A stretch of DNA of 64,000 bases, from NCBI RefSeq assembly GCF_902141855.1, contig NZ_CABFVH010000012.1:1-64000 (forward strand), given 5' to 3'. Below are positions 28,329 through 37,133 of this stretch, in pieces. The position numbers and the translations under genes were made by a program. The stretch's first letter is position 1; the number at the start of each line of letters is the position of its first letter. This stretch comes from Methylobacterium dankookense (GTDB taxonomy: Bacteria; Pseudomonadota; Alphaproteobacteria; Rhizobiales; Beijerinckiaceae). The notes under the pieces are model-generated. The model did not search any database, was not told where the DNA came from, and was given only the letters and a program-made list of their open reading frames with translations.

Positions 28329-29840
28329 TCAACCCGCCCGCATGGCCGCCTCCGCGCATTGGCGCAGGGCGTTGCGGTCGATCTTGTTGGTGGAAGCGAG
28401 CGGCATCGCGTCGAGGAACCAGACCCGGCGCGGATGCTGGTAGGCCGGGGCGTTGGCCAGCGCATGCGCCTTCACCCCCGCCTCGTCGACGCCGGCACCG
28501 GGCCTGCGCACCACGAAGGCGACCGGCTTGGTGCCCTTGATCGCGTCCTCGACGGGCACGACGCAGGCCTGGAGCAGGTCGGGATGGCCTTCGAGCACCA
28601 GCTCGACCTCGCCGGGGAAGATGTTCTCGCCGCCTGAGACGAACATGTCGTCGGTGCGCCCGAGGACGTAGTGGAAGCCCTCCGTATCGCGCCGGAACAC
28701 GTCGCCGGTATCGTAGTAGCCGTCCTCCGTGATCGGCGCGCGCACGTCCGGCCTGTTGTGGTAGCCGAGCATGATGGCGGGGCTGCGCATCTGCAGGACG
28801 CCCGTCTCCGGCGCGTCCGGGCCGACGAGGCGCACCGACACCTCGGGATGGGGATAGCCGACCGAGCCGACCGGGGTAGGCAGGCCCGCCGGATGGTCGG
28901 TGAACACGATCGGACCGCCCTCCGTGGTGCCGTAGGCGTTGAGGATGCGCGCATTCGGCAGCAGTGAGCGGATCTGACGGGCGAGGGCGTCGTTGACCGG
29001 GGCGGAGCCCATGCGCACCGTGCGGACGCCGGTGAGGTCGGCCGCCTGGAGCGCCTCCTTCTCCCGCAGCATCATCGCGATCATCGGCGGCACGGCGGTG
29101 AGCCAGGTGCAGCGGTAACGGCTGATCGCGTCGATATAGGCCTTCGCCTCGAATTGCGGCAGCAGCACCGCCGTGGCGCCGGCCGCGCAGACGAGGAGCG
29201 CCAGGGCGAGCGCGTTCATGTGGTAGAGCGGCGCGGCGATGAGCACGCGGTCCGCGCGCAGATCCGTCTCCGCCATGCGGGTGCGGGCGACCCAGAGATG
29301 GCTCGCATGCGAGAGCCGCACGCCCTTCGGCCGGCCGGTGGATCCCGAGGTGTAGAGGAACAGGGCCGCCTCGCCGAGCTCGGGCTCGACCGGCACGAAG
29401 GGGCCGGGATCGAGCCAGGCCGCGAAGCCCTCCGCGCCGTCGGCGTCGAACTCCGCGACGCACAAGGGCGGCGCCAGCCCGTCGAGCTGGGCCCGGCGCG
29501 GGCCGTCGCAGAGCACCAGCCGCGCGCCGCAATCGGCGAGCACATGCGCGATGGTGGCCGGCGGAAACTTGTAGTTCACCGGCACCGGCACCACGCCGGC
29601 GCGCATCGCGCCGAGCAGCGCGGCGATGGCGTCCGGCCGGTTGGCGGCGAGGATCGCGATCCGCTCGCCGCGCCGGATCCCGCCGCGCAGGAGCCCGCGG
29701 GCGAAGGCGTCCGCCAGGGCGTCGAGCCGGGCGCAGCTCATCACCTCGGGCTCGGCCCCGGGCCGGACGCCGACGATCAGCGGGCGCTCCGGATCGCCGG
29801 TCCGATCGACGAGGTCACCGAGATTCGTCGCGGCCGTCAT
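28329..29840 (-). CDS. Acyl-CoA synthetase (AMP-binding family)
   Basis: A 503-residue adenylate-forming enzyme that activates a carboxylic acid with ATP and CoA. The phosphate loop LYTSGSTGRPKGV is near residues 157-169, NAYGTTEGG near 305, YDTGDVFRRD near 370, and the C-terminal catalytic lysine region STNKIDRNAL near 487. Size and motifs fit medium-chain or aromatic acid-CoA ligases. It is the last gene of the GntR-led operon and overlaps the glyoxalase-like gene by 4 bases (ATGA). The substrate is presumably the acid brought in by the ABC importer; its identity is unknown. Confidence 0.92.
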   Translation of the reverse strand: MTAATNLGDLVDRTGDPERPLIVGVRPGAEPEVMSCARLDALADAFARGLLRGGIRRGERIAILAANRPDAIAALLGAMRAGVVPVPVNYKFPPATIAHVLADCGARLVLCDGPRRAQLDGLAPPLCVAEFDADGAEGFAAWLDPGPFVPVEPELGEAALFLYTSGSTGRPKGVRLSHASHLWVARTRMAETDLRADRVLIAAPLYHMNALALALLVCAAGATAVLLPQFEAKAYIDAISRYRCTWLTAVPPMIAMMLREKEALQAADLTGVRTVRMGSAPVNDALARQIRSLLPNARILNAYGTTEGGPIVFTDHPAGLPTPVGSVGYPHPEVSVRLVGPDAPETGVLQMRSPAIMLGYHNRPDVRAPITEDGYYDTGDVFRRDTEGFHYVLGRTDDMFVSGGENIFPGEVELVLEGHPDLLQACVVPVEDAIKGTKPVAFVVRRPGAGVDEAGVKAHALANAPAYQHPRRVWFLDAMPLASTNKIDRNALRQCAEAAMRAG

Positions 29841-30652
29841 GCGAGCACCCTGCACAGGAGACGAAGATCGAAGGCGGGCAGCGCCAGCGTGCCCGTATCC
29901 GGGCCGAGCCGGGTCCAGCGGGCGCCCGCGACGGAGGCGGCCCGCGCCGCGAGGACGTCGAGCCCGGAGAAGACGAGGCCGAGGTCGCGGAAGCGCGCCC
30001 GCTCCCCCGGAACGATCGCGACCGTCGTGGCGCCGAGGCGGATCCGCCACGTTCCGTCCACGCGATCGGCCGGGGCGCCGCAGGCGGCGGCGTAGCGGCC
30101 GGCCTCGCTCTCCGGATCGGGGCTCTCCACCGTCAGGGCGTCGATGCCGGCGAACCCGTTCGGATGCGCGAACCAGTCCGGCCGCCAGACCAGATCCGGC
30201 GTCAGGTGCTCGCAATGGTAGAGGCGGCCCGCCGGAAACAGGTCCGCGGGGTGGCGCACGGTGCGGAAGCGCGCCTCCCGGGTCTCGCCGTCGACCGTCA
30301 CCGGCCGCGAGAAGGCCACGGGCGGCCCGGCGGCGAGGCCCGCCGCCGCGAGGCGGCCTCGGGTGGCGACGGCATCGGCGCTCTGCAGGACGAGGCCGTT
30401 GAGACCGAACGGGCTGTCGAGCACGTCCTGCCGCTGCGGACCGGTCTCGGGCAACCCGACCAGCTCGAGATAGGGCCCCGGCGTCATCATCAGGTGGTTG
30501 ATGGAGCCGAGGGAGTGATGCCCGCGCGGCGTGAGCTGGAAGCCGAGCGCCGCGAAGCAGGCGGCGGCCTCGTCCATGCGGCCGAGGACGTTGACCACCA
30601 CGTGGTCGAGGGCGGCACCGTCCGGCGCCGCCCCCCGGGATGCCGGGCTCAT
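29837..30652 (-). CDS. Glyoxalase-like (VOC, Glyoxalase_3-type) protein
   Basis: A 271-residue protein with a vicinal-oxygen-chelate fold: LDHVVVNVLGRMDEAAACFA near residues 15-34, a second half with GIDALTVESPDPESEAGRYA near 165, and His/Glu residues suited to metal binding (LYHCEHLTPD near 143). Such proteins act as isomerases, epimerases or dioxygenases, and the exact reaction is not readable. It overlaps both neighbours by 4 bases (ATGA on each side), which places it firmly in the operon with a thioesterase and an acyl-CoA synthetase. Confidence 0.85.
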   Translation of the reverse strand: MSPASRGAAPDGAALDHVVVNVLGRMDEAAACFAALGFQLTPRGHHSLGSINHLMMTPGPYLELVGLPETGPQRQDVLDSPFGLNGLVLQSADAVATRGRLAAAGLAAGPPVAFSRPVTVDGETREARFRTVRHPADLFPAGRLYHCEHLTPDLVWRPDWFAHPNGFAGIDALTVESPDPESEAGRYAAACGAPADRVDGTWRIRLGATTVAIVPGERARFRDLGLVFSGLDVLAARAASVAGARWTRLGPDTGTLALPAFDLRLLCRVLA

Positions 30653-31068
30653 TTGGCCGGCGCGGTCATGTAGACGCCGCGCCCGCTCGCGAGCAGGCGG
30701 CCCTCGCCGTCGAGGATCTGCGCCTCGGCCACCGAGATCTGGCCGCCGAACTTCACCACCTTGCCGCGGCAGGTCAGGTCGCCCTGCATCGCGGCCCGGT
30801 GGTAGTCGACGCGCAGGTCGACCGTCGGCACGCCGCGCCCGGTCTTCGAGACGAGCGCCCAGTCGGCGGTGAGATCGACGAGGGTCGCCAGGATGCCGCC
30901 ATGGGTGTAGCCACGCTCGGCGTTGACGACCCATTCGGGGCGCCAGGTGGCCTTGAGCTCGATCTCGCCCTCGCCGACCGAGACGACGGAGAGGCCGAGC
31001 CACTGGTGGAAGGGGCCGCGCAGGAGGAGCGCCTCCACCTGCTCCTTGGTGAGGGGGGTGTCGGACAT
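30649..31068 (-). CDS. Hotdog-fold thioesterase (PaaI family)
   Basis: A 139-residue acyl-CoA thioesterase-like protein. The hotdog signature is present: NAERGYTHGGILATLVDLTA near residues 50-69 contains the HGG turn and the catalytic-type Asp, and VDLRVDYHRAAMQGDL follows. PaaI-type enzymes hydrolyse aromatic or short acyl-CoA esters and often relieve CoA trapping in degradation pathways. It starts 11 bases after the upstream oxidoreductase stop and overlaps the VOC gene. Confidence 0.92.
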   Translation of the reverse strand: MSDTPLTKEQVEALLLRGPFHQWLGLSVVSVGEGEIELKATWRPEWVVNAERGYTHGGILATLVDLTADWALVSKTGRGVPTVDLRVDYHRAAMQGDLTCRGKVVKFGGQISVAEAQILDGEGRLLASGRGVYMTAPAK

Positions 31069-31079
31069 CGCTTCGCTCC

Positions 31080-32096
31080 TCAGGGGGTGACCACGATCTT
31101 GCCCATGACCTCGCGGTCGCGGATCAGGCGCAGGCCCTCGGCCGCCTCCTCCAGGGGCAGGACCTTGTCGACGGTGGGCTTCAGCGTGCCGGCCTGGATC
31201 ATGTCCATCAGCGCCGACAGGTTGTCGTGGTAGAAGCTGTTCGAGCCGATGACCTTCAGCTCGAAGCTCCAGATGTAGCGAAGGTCTTCCTTCGGATCGT
31301 GGCCGGCGGTGGCGCCGCAGACGAGCAGCGTGCCGCCGCGCTTCAGACACTTCAGGGACGGGACCCAGGTGTCGCCGCCGGTGAAGTTGATCACCACGTC
31401 CACGCCGCCCTCGTAGGTCCGGCGCTGGGGCTTTCCGTAGTGCTGGATCGCCCATTTGGAGAAGTCGGTCTCGCGGTAGTTCACCACGTGGTCGGCGCCG
31501 AGCGCCTTCAGGCGCTGCGCCTTCTCGTCGCTTCCGGCGCAGGCGATCACCTCGGCGCCGAGCTGCTTGGCGAGCATCACGCAGCCCGTGCCGACGCCGC
31601 CGCTGGCGCCGAGGATCAGCACCCGGTCGCCGGCCTTCACCGTGTCGTGGGTGATCAGCATGCGATGCGCCGTGCCGTAGGCGACCGGCAGCGAGGCCGC
31701 GTCCACGTAGCTCACGTCCGGCGGCATCGCGATGAGCTGATCGGCGGCGACGCGGCAATACTCGGCCATGCCGCCGTCGAGCATCTCGCCCATCAGGCCC
31801 TTGGCCGTGTTGAGCGGGTTCACGAGCACCCGGTCGCCTTCCCGCCAGGGGGTGACGCCCGCGCCGACCTCGACGACCTGACCGGCCATGTCGAGGCCGA
31901 TCACCACCGGCATCGGCACCTTGATGCCGGGCATGCCCTTCACGGTGAACACGTCGTGGTAGTTGAACGAGGAGGCACCGACCCGGATCACGACCTCACC
32001 GGGCCCGGCTTTGGGGCGCGGATAGTCCTCGACGACCTTCAGGTCGCCGACATCGCCGTGCTGGTCCAGCACGAGTGCTCTCATCGTACGCGCCAT
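31080..32096 (-). CDS. MDR-family alcohol dehydrogenase / quinone oxidoreductase
   Basis: A 338-residue medium-chain dehydrogenase/reductase. The N-terminal GroES-like domain (MRALVLDQHGDVGDLKV) lacks the catalytic Cys of zinc alcohol dehydrogenases: the usual GxCGTD position reads GASSFNYHD. The structural-zinc cysteines are also absent. The Rossmann motif is GASGGVGTGCVMLAKQLGA near residue 162. It is therefore probably a zinc-free NAD(P)H enoyl or quinone reductase. The gene belongs to the GntR-led operon, 54 bases downstream of the binding-protein gene. Confidence 0.9.
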   Translation of the reverse strand: MARTMRALVLDQHGDVGDLKVVEDYPRPKAGPGEVVIRVGASSFNYHDVFTVKGMPGIKVPMPVVIGLDMAGQVVEVGAGVTPWREGDRVLVNPLNTAKGLMGEMLDGGMAEYCRVAADQLIAMPPDVSYVDAASLPVAYGTAHRMLITHDTVKAGDRVLILGASGGVGTGCVMLAKQLGAEVIACAGSDEKAQRLKALGADHVVNYRETDFSKWAIQHYGKPQRRTYEGGVDVVINFTGGDTWVPSLKCLKRGGTLLVCGATAGHDPKEDLRYIWSFELKVIGSNSFYHDNLSALMDMIQAGTLKPTVDKVLPLEEAAEGLRLIRDREVMGKIVVTP

Positions 32097-32150
32097 GACG
32101 TGTTTCCTCTCCTGATCGATCGGGAAGTTCGACGGCTGCGAAGGGGGCGG

Positions 32151-33137
32151 TCAGCGAACCGCCTTCGACGCTTCGTAGGGGGCCGTGACGAGGGCGGATG
32201 CCGGCAGATCGCCCTTCACCGCGCCGACGGTCCGGTAGACCGCGAAGGCCTGGCGGAGGGAGGCGACGTCGGCCGGCTCCATCCGGACGGTGTAGATGTC
32301 GTCCCAGAGGGCGGCGTAGGCCTTGGCGTCCGCCTCGCTCAGATTGGCCGCATCGCGCAGCGCCTGGGCGACCGCCGCCTTGTCGGCCTTGCCGAACGCG
32401 TAGGCCTTGCGCATGGCCGCCACCACCTTGGCCGGGGCGCCCGGATTCTCCGTCATCCAGGCATTGCGCATGAGGCCGACGCCGAGGACGGGCGGCGCGT
32501 CGGACTTCGTGATCTTGCGCCACTCCTCGCGGAAGCTGCCGATCCGGCGCAGCTTCATGTCGGGCAGGAGCGCGATGGTGACCGAGCGCAGAGCCGCCGC
32601 GTCGATGTCCTTCTGCGCCAGGAACTGCGCGAGGCGCGGGTCGTTGCCCGGCACGCCCTGATAGTCGGCGGCCTTGATGCCGTAATTCGTCTCGAGGATC
32701 GCCGCGGTGATGACGGCCGTGGCGCTGCCCGCGGGCGAGGTGCCGATCTTCTTGCCCTTGAGGTCGGCCATCGTCCGGATCGGCGAATCCGTGGGCACCA
32801 CGAAGTCGAGATCGGCGACCTGGCTCGCCAGGACGATGCTGAGCGGGAGCCCGTCGGCGATCACGCTGAAGGCGGTGCCGGCGCTCGCGCCGATCGCGAA
32901 GTCGATTGCGCCCGCCGCCATCGCCTTGGTGGGGGCGTTCACGTCGGGGAACTTCACGTACTCGACGCTGAGCCCCTCCTTCTCCATGTATTGGCCGGCC
33001 TCGAGGACCGCGCCGAAGCCGAGGCTCACGCCCGAGCTCCAGTATCCGATCCGCACGCTCTCGGCGCGCACCGGGCCGGTCACGGCCATGACGAAGAGTG
33101 CGGCGAAGCCTGCCGCGTATCGACGGTACCGTCTCAC
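32151..33137 (-). CDS. ABC transporter substrate-binding protein (SsuA/NMT1 type)
   Basis: A 328-residue exported binding protein. The signal peptide spans residues 1-25 (GFAALFVMAVTGPVRAES). The mature domain has the periplasmic-binding pattern of the sulfonate/nitrate/thiamine-precursor families: IGYWSSGVSLGFGAVLEAGQ, then AMAAGAIDFAIGASAGTAF and LKGKKIGTSPAGSATAVITA. Full length for the family and without the extra domain seen in the other importer of this window. It follows the permease gene after 59 bases. Confidence 0.9.
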   Translation of the reverse strand: MRRYRRYAAGFAALFVMAVTGPVRAESVRIGYWSSGVSLGFGAVLEAGQYMEKEGLSVEYVKFPDVNAPTKAMAAGAIDFAIGASAGTAFSVIADGLPLSIVLASQVADLDFVVPTDSPIRTMADLKGKKIGTSPAGSATAVITAAILETNYGIKAADYQGVPGNDPRLAQFLAQKDIDAAALRSVTIALLPDMKLRRIGSFREEWRKITKSDAPPVLGVGLMRNAWMTENPGAPAKVVAAMRKAYAFGKADKAAVAQALRDAANLSEADAKAYAALWDDIYTVRMEPADVASLRQAFAVYRTVGAVKGDLPASALVTAPYEASKAVR

Positions 33138-33196
33138 GATCGTCTCCCGAATTGTCAGGACTTGTGACGGGCGTATTTCCTCGGCATCAGCCGCCG

Positions 33197-34015
33197 TTAC
33201 GGCTGAATTTTCTTCTTCCAGGCGAAGAGATGCTGTTCGAGCGGCTTCAATACGAAGCTCTCGAGGCAGATCATCAGGGTGACGAGGGTCAGGGTCCAGG
33301 CGAAGACCTGATCCGTCTGGACGAGGTCGGCGGCTTGGCGCAGCCGGTAGCCGATGCCGCTGCTCGCCCCGAGGGATTCCGCCACGAGGCTGACGCGGGC
33401 GCCGAAGCCGAAGGCGAGCCGCGCGCCCGAGAAGAAGGTCGGCAGGATCGTCGGCAGGTAGATCTTGGTCAGCACCTTGCGGCGCGGCATGCGGAAGGTG
33501 CGGGCGAGTTCCAGATGCTCGGCGCTCACGGTCCGCGTGCCCTGCCAGACATTGGTCAGGATCAGCGGCATCGCCGTCATGAAGACCACGAAGATCGTCG
33601 TCCAGTTGGACAGCCCGAACCAGATCAGGGCGAAGATCGCCCAGATCGAGGACGAGACGGTGTTGATCACCGTCAGGGTCGGCTCGAAGAAGTTGCCGAG
33701 CCTCCGGCTCGCGCCGAGCGTCAGTCCGAGCGGCAGGCCGACCAGGGTGGCGAGGGCGAAGCCTGCGCCGATACGTCCGAGGGTGATGCCGAGATCCCGG
33801 GCGAAGCTCGGCTGGACGACGAGACCGGTCCAGGCGGACCAGACCCGGGCCGGGCTCGGCAGGACGAAGCTCGGCGCGTGCTGCGCGCCGAGCTGCCAGA
33901 CGGCGAGCGCCAGCGCGACGAGGGCGAGCCGCTGCAGGACGGTGCCGGCCCGGCCGCGCCAGACGGTCGGCCGCTTCGGCTCGTGGATCAGGATCGCGGG
34001 GGTTCGGACCAGCAT
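33197..34015 (-). CDS. ABC transporter permease (SsuC type)
   Basis: A 272-residue membrane permease starting MLVRTPAILIHEPKRPTVWR. About six hydrophobic segments are visible, with the EAA loop near residues 170-190 (LELARTFRMPRRKVLTKIYL) contacting the ATPase. Its ATG shares one base with the stop of the upstream ATPase gene, so translation is coupled. Same importer as the adjacent ATPase and binding protein. Confidence 0.92.
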   Translation of the reverse strand: MLVRTPAILIHEPKRPTVWRGRAGTVLQRLALVALALAVWQLGAQHAPSFVLPSPARVWSAWTGLVVQPSFARDLGITLGRIGAGFALATLVGLPLGLTLGASRRLGNFFEPTLTVINTVSSSIWAIFALIWFGLSNWTTIFVVFMTAMPLILTNVWQGTRTVSAEHLELARTFRMPRRKVLTKIYLPTILPTFFSGARLAFGFGARVSLVAESLGASSGIGYRLRQAADLVQTDQVFAWTLTLVTLMICLESFVLKPLEQHLFAWKKKIQP

Positions 34016-34776
34016 CAGATCCTCGCGGAAGACAGGCTGATCCGCAGGCGGCGCACTTCCTCGGTGACCGCCTCGGAGAGGGGATCGCGCGGATAGGGCA
34101 ACGCCACGTCGCGGATCTCGCCGATCCGGCCGGGCCGCGGGTGCAGCACCACCACGCGGTTGGCGAGCACCACCGCCTCCTCGACGTCGTGGGTGACGAA
34201 GACCAGGGTCATCGCCCGAAGCTCCGCGATGCGCAGGAGCTCGGCGTGCATCTGCGCGCGGATGGCGGGGTCGAGCTTCGAGAACGGCTCGTCGAGGAGC
34301 AGGATCCTCGGCTCGGTGACGAGGCTGCGGGCGAGCGCCACGCGGCTGCGCATGCCGCCGGACAATTCGTGCGGATAGGCGTCGCGGAAGCTCGCGAGGC
34401 CGACGAGGGCGAGCGTCTCCTCGACCCGGCGCTCCCGCTCGGCCCGGCCCATGTTGCCGGCTTCGAGGCCGAAGGACACGTTCTGCGCGGCGGTGCGCCA
34501 GGGCAGGAGCCGGTCCTCCTGGAACATGTAGGTCATGGCCCGCCAGTCCCGGAAGGCGTGGGACGGGATGCCGTTGAGGAGAACGGCGCCCTCGTCCGGC
34601 TCGACGAGGCCCGCGATCATGTTGAGGAGCGTGCTCTTGCCGCAGCCCGACGAGCCGAGGATCGCGACGATGGCGTGCTGCGGGATCGCGATGTCGATCG
34701 CGTCGAGCACGTGCAGGGGCGCGCCGTCGCGCCGGTCGAACCACTTGCTGACCCGATCGAGCTCGACCGCGTTCAC
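34015..34776 (-). CDS. ABC transporter ATP-binding protein (SsuB type)
   Basis: A 253-residue ATPase with Walker A GSSGCGKST near residues 41-49, signature LSGGMRSR near 136-143, and Walker [14 protein letters not shown] near 155-167, then FVTHDVEEAV. It powers the importer with the two downstream genes. Its ATG overlaps the stop of the GntR gene by 4 bases (ATGA), so the regulator and importer share one message. Confidence 0.93.
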   Translation of the reverse strand: MNAVELDRVSKWFDRRDGAPLHVLDAIDIAIPQHAIVAILGSSGCGKSTLLNMIAGLVEPDEGAVLLNGIPSHAFRDWRAMTYMFQEDRLLPWRTAAQNVSFGLEAGNMGRAERERRVEETLALVGLASFRDAYPHELSGGMRSRVALARSLVTEPRILLLDEPFSKLDPAIRAQMHAELLRIAELRAMTLVFVTHDVEEAVVLANRVVVLHPRPGRIGEIRDVALPYPRDPLSEAVTEEVRRLRISLSSARI

Positions 34777-35531
34777 CGCTCGCCTCCCTCGCTGCGGGCC
34801 AAGCCGACCGGCACCACCGCGGCGTCGCGCAGGCTTGCGATGACCTTCTCCATGGTCATCTCCCGGAAGGTCTCGACATGCCGGCGTGCCACCACCGCGG
34901 CGCTCTCGGCATCGCCCGCCACCAGGTGCTCGATCAGCGCGGCGTGGTCGTTCTCGATGTTCGGCCGCACGCCCTGGACGCCGAAGCCGAGGGCGACGAG
35001 GCGTGTCATCTCATCGAGGAGCCCCGAGAGCATCCGGCACAGGCGCTGATTCCCGGCCGCGACCGCGATCGCCATGTGGAAGCTACGGTTGGCCTCCAGG
35101 AAGAAGTCGATCTGGTTGCCGACATCGACCGTGATGCGCTGGCGGCAAGCCTGTTCCAGGCGCTCGAGCTGGGCGCGGTTCACGCGGCCGGCGGCGCTCC
35201 GGGCGGCCAGGGGCTCCAGCTCCACGCGCAGCGAGAAGACCTCGTCGACATCCTTCACGGTGACCGGGACGATCCGGTAGCCGTGCCGCGGCATCGAGGT
35301 CACGAAGCCGTCCTGGGTCAGGCGCTGCAGGGCGATGCGGCAGCTCGCCTTGCCGAGTTCGAACCGCTCCATGATCTCGGCTTCCGTGAAGCGGGTCCCA
35401 GGCATGAGGCGGCAGGAGACGATCTCCCGCCGCAGGATGTCGTAGGCTTGGTTGGCGCGCAGGGTCGCGTCGGGGACGGCGAGGATGCCGGCTCCCGCCG
35501 GCAGGCCCGAGGATGGTCTGTCGCTCCGCAC
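34773..35531 (-). CDS. GntR-family regulator (FadR/FCD subfamily)
   Basis: A 252-residue repressor-type protein. The winged HTH spans about residues 28-95 (AYDILRREIVSCRLMPGTRF, then LGKASCRIALQRLTQDGFV). The C-terminal FCD ligand domain (about 105-235) has the metal-site pattern with FFLEANRSFHMAIAVAAGN and the late histidines of ALIEHLVAGD and RRHVETFREM. FCD regulators usually sense a carboxylic acid of the pathway they control. As first gene of the overlapping operon it probably autoregulates it and responds to the imported acid or its product. Confidence 0.93.
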   Translation of the reverse strand: MRSDRPSSGLPAGAGILAVPDATLRANQAYDILRREIVSCRLMPGTRFTEAEIMERFELGKASCRIALQRLTQDGFVTSMPRHGYRIVPVTVKDVDEVFSLRVELEPLAARSAAGRVNRAQLERLEQACRQRITVDVGNQIDFFLEANRSFHMAIAVAAGNQRLCRMLSGLLDEMTRLVALGFGVQGVRPNIENDHAALIEHLVAGDAESAAVVARRHVETFREMTMEKVIASLRDAAVVPVGLARSEGGER

Positions 35532-36062
35532 CTTGGTACCTCACGATCAAACGTTGAGAGTCTCACCGGATGCTGTGAGCAGCTCACCAGCACGATGCAT
35601 GCCAAGCCCGTCGCATGCGTCGAAACGATCGCTGACGGTGCCGGATACGACCTGAGCGTTATCGCAGGCCCTCGAATCCCTGCCCGCGCGCTCCCACGGC
35701 CGGGAGGATTTGAAGCCCGGCACGTCTTTTGATCAGATCACCATTTCCGGTGAGCGGCCTAGACGGCTTGTTGTAGATCGGGAAGCCATGACGGTAAATA
35801 GAATGCGCTACCGATTTCCCATATCGAGCAATAAGTTGGTCCTATTCCCAGGCAATATCGTGGAATTTATCTCTCTTCGATCTGATCATTATCTCCCCAC
35901 GACCTGCTCGATCCGTGCGCAGATGCGCGATTATGTGGGCAACACCGCGCGATCGTCCGGGGATACGCTGGATCCTTTGGTCTGGATTGGGGCTCGAGGG
36001 ACGGTGCCGGCTGCCGGAGCCGTCGGCCGCCGCGGGATGCGATTTCGTATCGCGGGTGCGGG
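35532..36062. other. Divergent spacer with an AT-richer core
   Basis: This 531-base gap lies between the leftward GntR operon and the rightward Lrp-type gene and should hold both promoters. The centre (about 35720-35900) is AT-richer than the surroundings. An open frame across it (35710-36117) has no recognisable domain and I do not call it a gene. Confidence 0.4.
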
Positions 36063-36578
36063 ATGCGCGCTCGCGAGACAGACGAAGCAGATGAGCAAGA
36101 ACGGGGCTTCGACGTGATCGACGCGGTGGACCGCAGGATCCTGGACGTGCTGCAGCAGGACGCGACCCTGCCGGTCGCGACGATCGCCGAGCGCGTGGGG
36201 CTGAGCCCGGCGCCGTGCTGGCGGCGCATCAAGAAGCTGGAGGCGAGCGGCGTCATCGCGCGGCGCGTGGCGCTGGTCGACCGCCGTAAGGTGAACGTCC
36301 CGACGACGGTCTTCGTCGCGGTCAAGGCGCCGCGCCACGCGGCCGAATGGTCCGAGGCCTTCCGGCGGGTCGTCGAGGGCTTTCCGGAGATCGTCGAGGC
36401 GTGGCGGCTGACCGGCGAGATCGACTACCTGCTGCGCATCGTCGTGCCCGATATCGAGACCTACGACGCCGTCTATCAGCGGCTGATCGCGCGGCTCGAA
36501 TTCTCCAACCTGTCGGCCTCGATCGCCATGGAGGAGATGAAGTACACGACCGCGGTACCGACGATCTACATGGTCTGA
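36063..36578 (+). CDS. Lrp/AsnC-family transcriptional regulator
   Basis: A regulator of up to 171 residues. The HTH (DRRILDVLQQDATLPVATIA, then RVGLSPAPCWRRIKKLEASG) is followed by the RAM effector domain (about 85-165; FPEIVEAWRLTGEIDYLLRI). Lrp/AsnC proteins usually sense amino acids. A GTG at 36114 is an alternative start and gives a family-typical length of 154. It converges with a cysteine-dioxygenase-like gene 21 bases downstream, which hints at cysteine-linked control; that link is inference. Confidence 0.92.
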   Translation: MRARETDEADEQERGFDVIDAVDRRILDVLQQDATLPVATIAERVGLSPAPCWRRIKKLEASGVIARRVALVDRRKVNVPTTVFVAVKAPRHAAEWSEAFRRVVEGFPEIVEAWRLTGEIDYLLRIVVPDIETYDAVYQRLIARLEFSNLSASIAMEEMKYTTAVPTIYMV

Positions 36579-36599
36579 AATCCGGCCGCGGCCCGGGCC

Positions 36600-37133
36600 T
36601 CAGGCGGCGAGGACCCGGTACTCGGTCCGGACCGAGGAGGCGTGGACCTCATGGTCGAAGCCGTAGACATGGATCGAGATCGCCTCCTCCGTACCCGGAT
36701 TGACGATCTGGTGCAGGTTCGGCCCCGTCGGCATCATGCAGGCGACGTAGCCCTGCATGCGCGTCGCGTCGGCGGTGGCGACGGCCTCGGCCGGGCCGAT
36801 CGGGCGGAACCAGACCTCCCGGATCGCGCCCTTCCAGACGCCGAAGCAGCAGGAGCAATGGTGATCGTGCACGGAGGTGCTGGCGCCGGGGCTCCAGACC
36901 ATGGCCCAGACGCTGATGCCGCCGCGGCCGAACAGGAGGTTGCGCGCGTAGCCGCCGGGCCGGCGCTTCAAGGCCACGCCGTCGAGGAGATCGGGCCGCG
37001 TCATCAGCGCCTGCAGGGTCGCGCGGGCCGTGGCGAGGTAGGCGTCCGAGGATCCGCGCGCCGAGTGGCTCAGCGTTGCGAGGAGATCGGCGGCGCGGGA
37101 CTCGTCTGAACCTGTGCGAACGGCTGCAACCAC
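36600..37133 (-). CDS. Cysteine-dioxygenase-like cupin
   Basis: A 177-residue cupin. The metal-site motif is VHDHHCSCCFGVWKGAIREV near residues 84-103 (HxH pattern), with the third histidine in NLHQIVNPGTEEAISIHVYG. The order resembles bacterial type-I cysteine dioxygenases, which oxidise cysteine to cysteine sulfinate with Fe(II); a 3-mercaptopropionate dioxygenase or related thiol dioxygenase is also possible. GTG at 37133 was chosen because AAGGAGG lies 5 bases upstream; an ATG further upstream at 37271 adds an Arg-rich tail unlike the family. The neighbouring divergent gene is a SulP permease. Confidence 0.78.
   Translation of the reverse strand: MVAAVRTGSDESRAADLLATLSHSARGSSDAYLATARATLQALMTRPDLLDGVALKRRPGGYARNLLFGRGGISVWAMVWSPGASTSVHDHHCSCCFGVWKGAIREVWFRPIGPAEAVATADATRMQGYVACMMPTGPNLHQIVNPGTEEAISIHVYGFDHEVHASSVRTEYRVLAA

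Noticed and set aside
25727..28465. A 912-residue minus-strand frame opposite the GGDEF-EAL gene
   Set aside because: Antisense to intact GGDEF and EAL domains and made of low-complexity Arg/Ala/Glu/His sequence.
35710..36117. Possible 135-residue plus-strand gene in the AT-richer spacer
   Set aside because: No domain, poor ribosome site, and overlap with the Lrp-type gene start.
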